A stretch of 64,000 bases of DNA from Novosphingobium sediminis. GTDB lineage: Bacteria > Pseudomonadota > Alphaproteobacteria > Sphingomonadales > Sphingomonadaceae. Below are positions 63,210 to 64,000 of this stretch, one piece after another. The position numbers and the translations under genes were made by a program. The DNA lies in assembly GCF_007991615.1 (NCBI RefSeq), contig NZ_BJYR01000021.1, positions 1 to 64,000 on the forward strand. Reading direction: 5' to 3'. The notes below the pieces were generated by a model. The model saw only the letters and a list, made by a program, of their open reading frames with translations. It did no database searches and was not told the origin of the DNA. Each line of letters opens with the position of its first letter. Positions within the stretch are counted from its first letter, which is position 1.

Positions 63210-63350
63210 ATGCACGAACGTCTCGATCAATGGCATTTTGTGGTGGCGGCACTCGCCATCGGGGTGATTGGCACTCTGGTCCTTGTTGGCTGGACGCTGC
63301 TTGCCATGCGCCGCGCTGAAGCGCGCCGGGACAAGGCTCGCGGCAAATGA
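63210..63350 (+). CDS. ccmD: heme exporter protein CcmD
   Basis: A 46-residue small protein with one membrane helix (VVAALAIGVIGTLVLVGWTLL) and a basic tail, MHERLDQWHF at the start, between ccmC (11 nt) and ccmE (ATGA overlap). CcmD helps release holo-CcmE from CcmC. Identified by size, helix and position. Confidence 0.85.
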   Translation: MHERLDQWHFVVAALAIGVIGTLVLVGWTLLAMRRAEARRDKARGK

Positions 63351-63817
63351 ACACGCAGACAAAGCCCCCCATGATCAAGGCAAAGCATCAGCGCCTCGTG
63401 CTGATCGTCTTCGCAGTGGCCGCGCTGATCGGCGCAGGGCTGCTCGCCGCCTATGCGCTCAGCAAGCAGGCTGCCTACTTCTACCTGCCGAGCGAACTCG
63501 TGGCGAAGCCGCCTGAAGCCGGCCGCGCGGTGCGCCTCGGCGGCATGGTCGAAAAGGGCTCGATCAAGACGCAGCCCGATGGCGTGACGATCAATTTCTT
63601 CGTCAAGGACGACAAGGCCCGCGTGCCCGTCCGCTTCTCCGGCATCACCCCCGATCTCTTCGTCGAAGGCTCGGGCGTTGTCGCGGAAGGGCGCATGGAG
63701 GGCACCACCTTCGTCGCCGACAACCTCCTCGCCAAGCATGACGAGAAGTATGTCCCGCGCGAAATGAAGAACATGAGCACGGCTGAGGCCAAGGCCGTGA
63801 TCTCGGAGACGAAATGA
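63347..63817 (+). CDS. ccmE: cytochrome c maturation heme chaperone CcmE
   Basis: A 156-residue periplasmic heme chaperone anchored by an N-terminal helix (RLVLIVFAVAALIGAGLL). The heme-binding His is at about residue 131 in LAKHDEKY. The beta-barrel segment VRLGGMVEKGSI is typical. The ATG overlaps ccmD. Confidence 0.95.
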   Translation: MNTQTKPPMIKAKHQRLVLIVFAVAALIGAGLLAAYALSKQAAYFYLPSELVAKPPEAGRAVRLGGMVEKGSIKTQPDGVTINFFVKDDKARVPVRFSGITPDLFVEGSGVVAEGRMEGTTFVADNLLAKHDEKYVPREMKNMSTAEAKAVISETK

Positions 63818-63829
63818 TCGCTGAACCCC

Positions 63830-64000
63830 ATGATTGCTGAGCTGGGTCTTGCCGTGCTGTGGATGGCGGCGGCGCTTGCCGTGCTCCAGTTGGTTGCTGG
63901 CGCGCTCGCGCTTCGGCCAGCCACTGCGCATCTCGCTGGCGTGGTCCGCCCCGTTGCGATACTGCAGGGCGCGCTGGTCGCCTGCGCCTTCGCCGCACTG
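63830..64000 (+). CDS. ccmF: heme lyase subunit CcmF, N-terminal fragment
   Basis: The first 57 codons of a membrane protein, MIAELGLAVLWMAAALAVLQL, cut by the window edge. Position after ccmE and the Glu-Leu-Gly start with a hydrophobic helix fit CcmF, which attaches heme to apocytochrome c with CcmH. A shorter frame from an ATG at 63814 stops after eight codons. Confidence 0.85.
   Translation, partial: MIAELGLAVLWMAAALAVLQLVAGALALRPATAHLAGVVRPVAILQGALVACAFAAL

Noticed and set aside
1..64000. CRISPR array, rRNA operon, prophage, integrase
   Set aside because: No regularly spaced repeats, rRNA signatures, integrase or phage structural genes were seen. The CARF domain in RtcR is not evidence of CRISPR.

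Overview
The window looks like the chromosome of a GC-rich alphaproteobacterium, most likely a sphingomonad (Novosphingobium/Sphingomonas type). The evidence is the gene order rpsB-tsf-pyrH-frr-uppS-cdsA-dxr-rseP-bamA-skp-fabZ, a long TonB-dependent receptor, an L31 without zinc cysteines, an alphaproteobacterial SOS box (GTTC-N7-GTTC) and the protein families present. The genus is inferred from gene content only; no rRNA is present.

Layout. (1) 0.4-2.2 kb: a TetR regulator with a palindromic operator, followed by a frameshifted serine hydrolase. (2) 2.4-5.7 kb: an NAD-salvage locus with the regulator NrtR divergent from a bifunctional NMN adenylyltransferase/Nudix protein and nicotinamide phosphoribosyltransferase (NadV); an inverted repeat lies between them. 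(3) tRNA-Thr(CGT), then a minus-strand operon of a polytopic membrane protein, response regulator and histidine kinase, joined by stop/start overlaps. (4) 10.6-20.9 kb: five plus-strand genes, each overlapping the next by 4 nt: a HEAT/DUF4132 giant, a MoxR-type AAA+ ATPase, a DUF5682 protein, a VWA (MIDAS) protein and a SWIM zinc-finger protein. This corresponds to the uncharacterised E. coli yehI/L/M/P/Q set. (5) 20.9-25.2 kb: RNA repair, rtcB-rtcA, with a sigma-54 promoter and the divergent CARF-domain activator rtcR. (6) An APC permease.

(7) 26.6-44.3 kb: a 17.7-kb minus-strand surface-structure locus. It has three secreted DUF11-like proteins, a 1716-residue outer-membrane protein, seven DUF4402 subunit-like proteins (six end in a beta strand with a penultimate Tyr, as chaperone-usher pilins do), a PapD-like chaperone and an usher-like outer-membrane protein with a very long Pro/Ala-rich N-terminal extension. 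(8) 44.7-46.3 kb: psd-pssA for phosphatidylethanolamine synthesis, with a convergent small membrane-protein gene preceded by an SOS box. (9) 47.4-58.9 kb: translation, isoprenoid, phospholipid and outer-membrane biogenesis genes. (10) A MarR regulator, a TonB-dependent receptor, tRNA-His(GTG), and the cytochrome c maturation genes ccmC-D-E and the start of ccmF, cut by the window edge.

The two most promising poorly described systems are the five-gene MoxR/VWA/SWIM module, which abuts the RNA-repair operon, and the DUF4402/DUF11 chaperone-usher-like locus. A third lead is the SOS-box-linked small membrane protein, which could be a cell-division inhibitor analogue. All calls come from reading the sequence; no database search was run.
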